From: CAMEON01 sp045643785 | Lineage (GTDB): Bacteria; Bacillota; Clostridia; Oscillospirales; CAG-272 | DNA length: 5,205 nt | Direction: 5' to 3' | Assembly (NCBI GenBank): GCA_045643785.1 | Contig: JAZRFR010000142.1 | Location: forward strand, 1-5,205 | Part shown: one piece after another, positions 4,201 to 5,205 of the stretch | Numbering within the stretch: position 1 is the stretch's first letter | Layout: each line of letters opens with the position of its first letter | Translations under genes and position numbers: made by a program | The notes under the pieces: generated by a model | Seen by the model: only the letters and a program-made list of their open reading frames with translations | What the model was told of the DNA's origin: nothing | The model's database searches: none

Positions 4201-5205
4201 TCAGACGTTGAAGCGGAACAGGACGATGTCGCCGTCCTTCATGACGTACTCCTTGCCCTCGGAGCGCACCAGACCCGCCTCCTTAGCGGCGTTCATGGAG
4301 CCGAGACGCATGAGATCGTCGTAGGCGATGACCTCGGCGCGGATGAAGCCACGCTCAAAGTCGGAGTGGATCTTGCCCGCGGCCTGGGGTGCCTTGGTGC
4401 CCTTGACGATGGTCCAGGCGCGAACCTCCTTGGGGCCTGCGGTCAGGTAGCTGATGAGACCCAGAAGGGCGTAGCTTGCGCGGATGAGACGGTCAAGGCC
4501 GGGCTCCTCGATGCCCATGTCGGAGAGGAACATCTCCTTGTCCTCGCCGTCCAGCTGGGCGATCTCGGCCTCGATCTGGGCGCAGATGGGCATGACGGCG
4601 GCGTGCTCACCGTTGGCGAACTCCTGCAGCTTGGCAAAGCTCTCGTTGCCGCTGACGTCACCGTTGGCCTCGTCTTCGGAGACGTTGGCCACGTAGATCA
4701 CGGGCTTCATGGTGATGAGGGGGGTGTCGTGGAACAGCTCGCGCTCGTCGTCGGACAGCTCCACCGTGCGGGCAGACTGCCCATCCTCCAGGGCCTTCAT
4801 GACACGCCCGTACACGGCGATGGCGGCGGCAATCGTCTTGTCGCCCTTGAGGATCTTGCGGGCGTTGTTCAGCTTGCGCTCCATGATCTCCATGTCGGCC
4901 AGGACCAGCTCCATGTTGATGGTCTCCACGTCGCGGAGGGGATCCACCTTGCCGTCCACGTGGACGATGTTGGAGTCCTCAAAGCAACGAACCACGTGCA
5001 GAATCGCGTCCACCTCGCGGATGTGGGGGAGGAACTTATTGCCAAGGCCCTCGCCCTGGGAGGGACCGCGTACCAGTCCCGCGATGTCCACGAACTCGAT
5101 GACGGCGGGGGTGTACTTTTCGGGGTTGTGCATCTCGGCCAGCTTGTCCATGCGGGGATCGGGCACGGCCACCACGCCCACGTTGGGCTCGATGGTGCAG
5201 AAGGG
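4201..5205 (-). CDS. ychF: Ribosome-associated ATPase YchF (Obg/OLA1 family), 5' end outside window
   Basis: YchF is a nearly universal P-loop NTPase that binds ribosomes and, unlike its Obg relatives, generally prefers ATP. The visible part is 334 residues; the family is usually about 365, so roughly 30 residues including the P-loop lie beyond the right edge. The first visible residues, PFCTIEPN, are the switch I region. DIAGLVRG (40-47 of the visible part) is G3, with a hydrophobic residue where classic GTPases have catalytic Gln. NVSE (174-177) replaces the NKxD guanine-specificity motif, in line with ATP use. A helical segment rich in charged residues (about 95-160) is the likely coiled coil. 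The TGS domain fills about 250-334 and ends DGDIVLFRFNV, typical of the family. The frame runs open to the window edge; the internal GTG at 5181 is not the start. Confidence 0.97.
   Translation of the reverse strand, partial: PFCTIEPNVGVVAVPDPRMDKLAEMHNPEKYTPAVIEFVDIAGLVRGPSQGEGLGNKFLPHIREVDAILHVVRCFEDSNIVHVDGKVDPLRDVETINMELVLADMEIMERKLNNARKILKGDKTIAAAIAVYGRVMKALEDGQSARTVELSDDERELFHDTPLITMKPVIYVANVSEDEANGDVSGNESFAKLQEFANGEHAAVMPICAQIEAEIAQLDGEDKEMFLSDMGIEEPGLDRLIRASYALLGLISYLTAGPKEVRAWTIVKGTKAPQAAGKIHSDFERGFIRAEVIAYDDLMRLGSMNAAKEAGLVRSEGKEYVMKDGDIVLFRFNV

Overview
The window looks like a chromosomal segment of a fairly GC-rich member of the Clostridia (Bacillota), plausibly an uncultured gut lineage related to Oscillospirales. 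Four things suggest this: strong AGGAGG-type ribosome binding sites, a TrmB beginning MRMRKKK, an NlpC/P60-like protein with a C-terminal zinc ribbon, and GC-rich genes separated by AT-rich intergenic regions full of palindromes. The lineage is inferred from style and family resemblance, not from a marker gene search.

All five protein genes lie on the minus strand, so transcription runs from right to left. In that order they are: ychF (4201-5205, start cut off by the window edge), a sugar phosphate isomerase/epimerase-like TIM barrel gene (3275-4174), trmB (2564-3223), a cytosolic NlpC/P60-like protein with a zinc ribbon (1343-2275), and a DUF362 protein (401-1267). The first three are 26 and 51 bases apart and probably form one operon. 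A 288-base gap holding a possible terminator and a repeat element separates trmB from the NlpC-like gene. The NlpC-like and DUF362 genes are 75 bases apart. The DUF362 gene ends at a strong intrinsic terminator (344-375).

Positions 1-400 contain no gene. From right to left they hold the DUF362 terminator, a multi-hairpin repeat element (134-292), a G-rich stretch, and a good minus-strand promoter (43-71) with a ribosome binding site (7-13). These serve a gene that must begin immediately outside the left edge. A second copy of the multi-hairpin element, with both ends intact, lies at 2306-2470.

No defence system, CRISPR array, transposase, RNA gene or biosynthetic cluster is visible. ychF and trmB are core translation-linked housekeeping genes; the other three have no assigned substrate. 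The least explained content is the pair of intergenic elements, which keep the same hairpin layout while their stem sequences differ, and the two conserved but uncharacterised proteins (NlpC-like plus zinc ribbon; DUF362 with a cysteine cluster).
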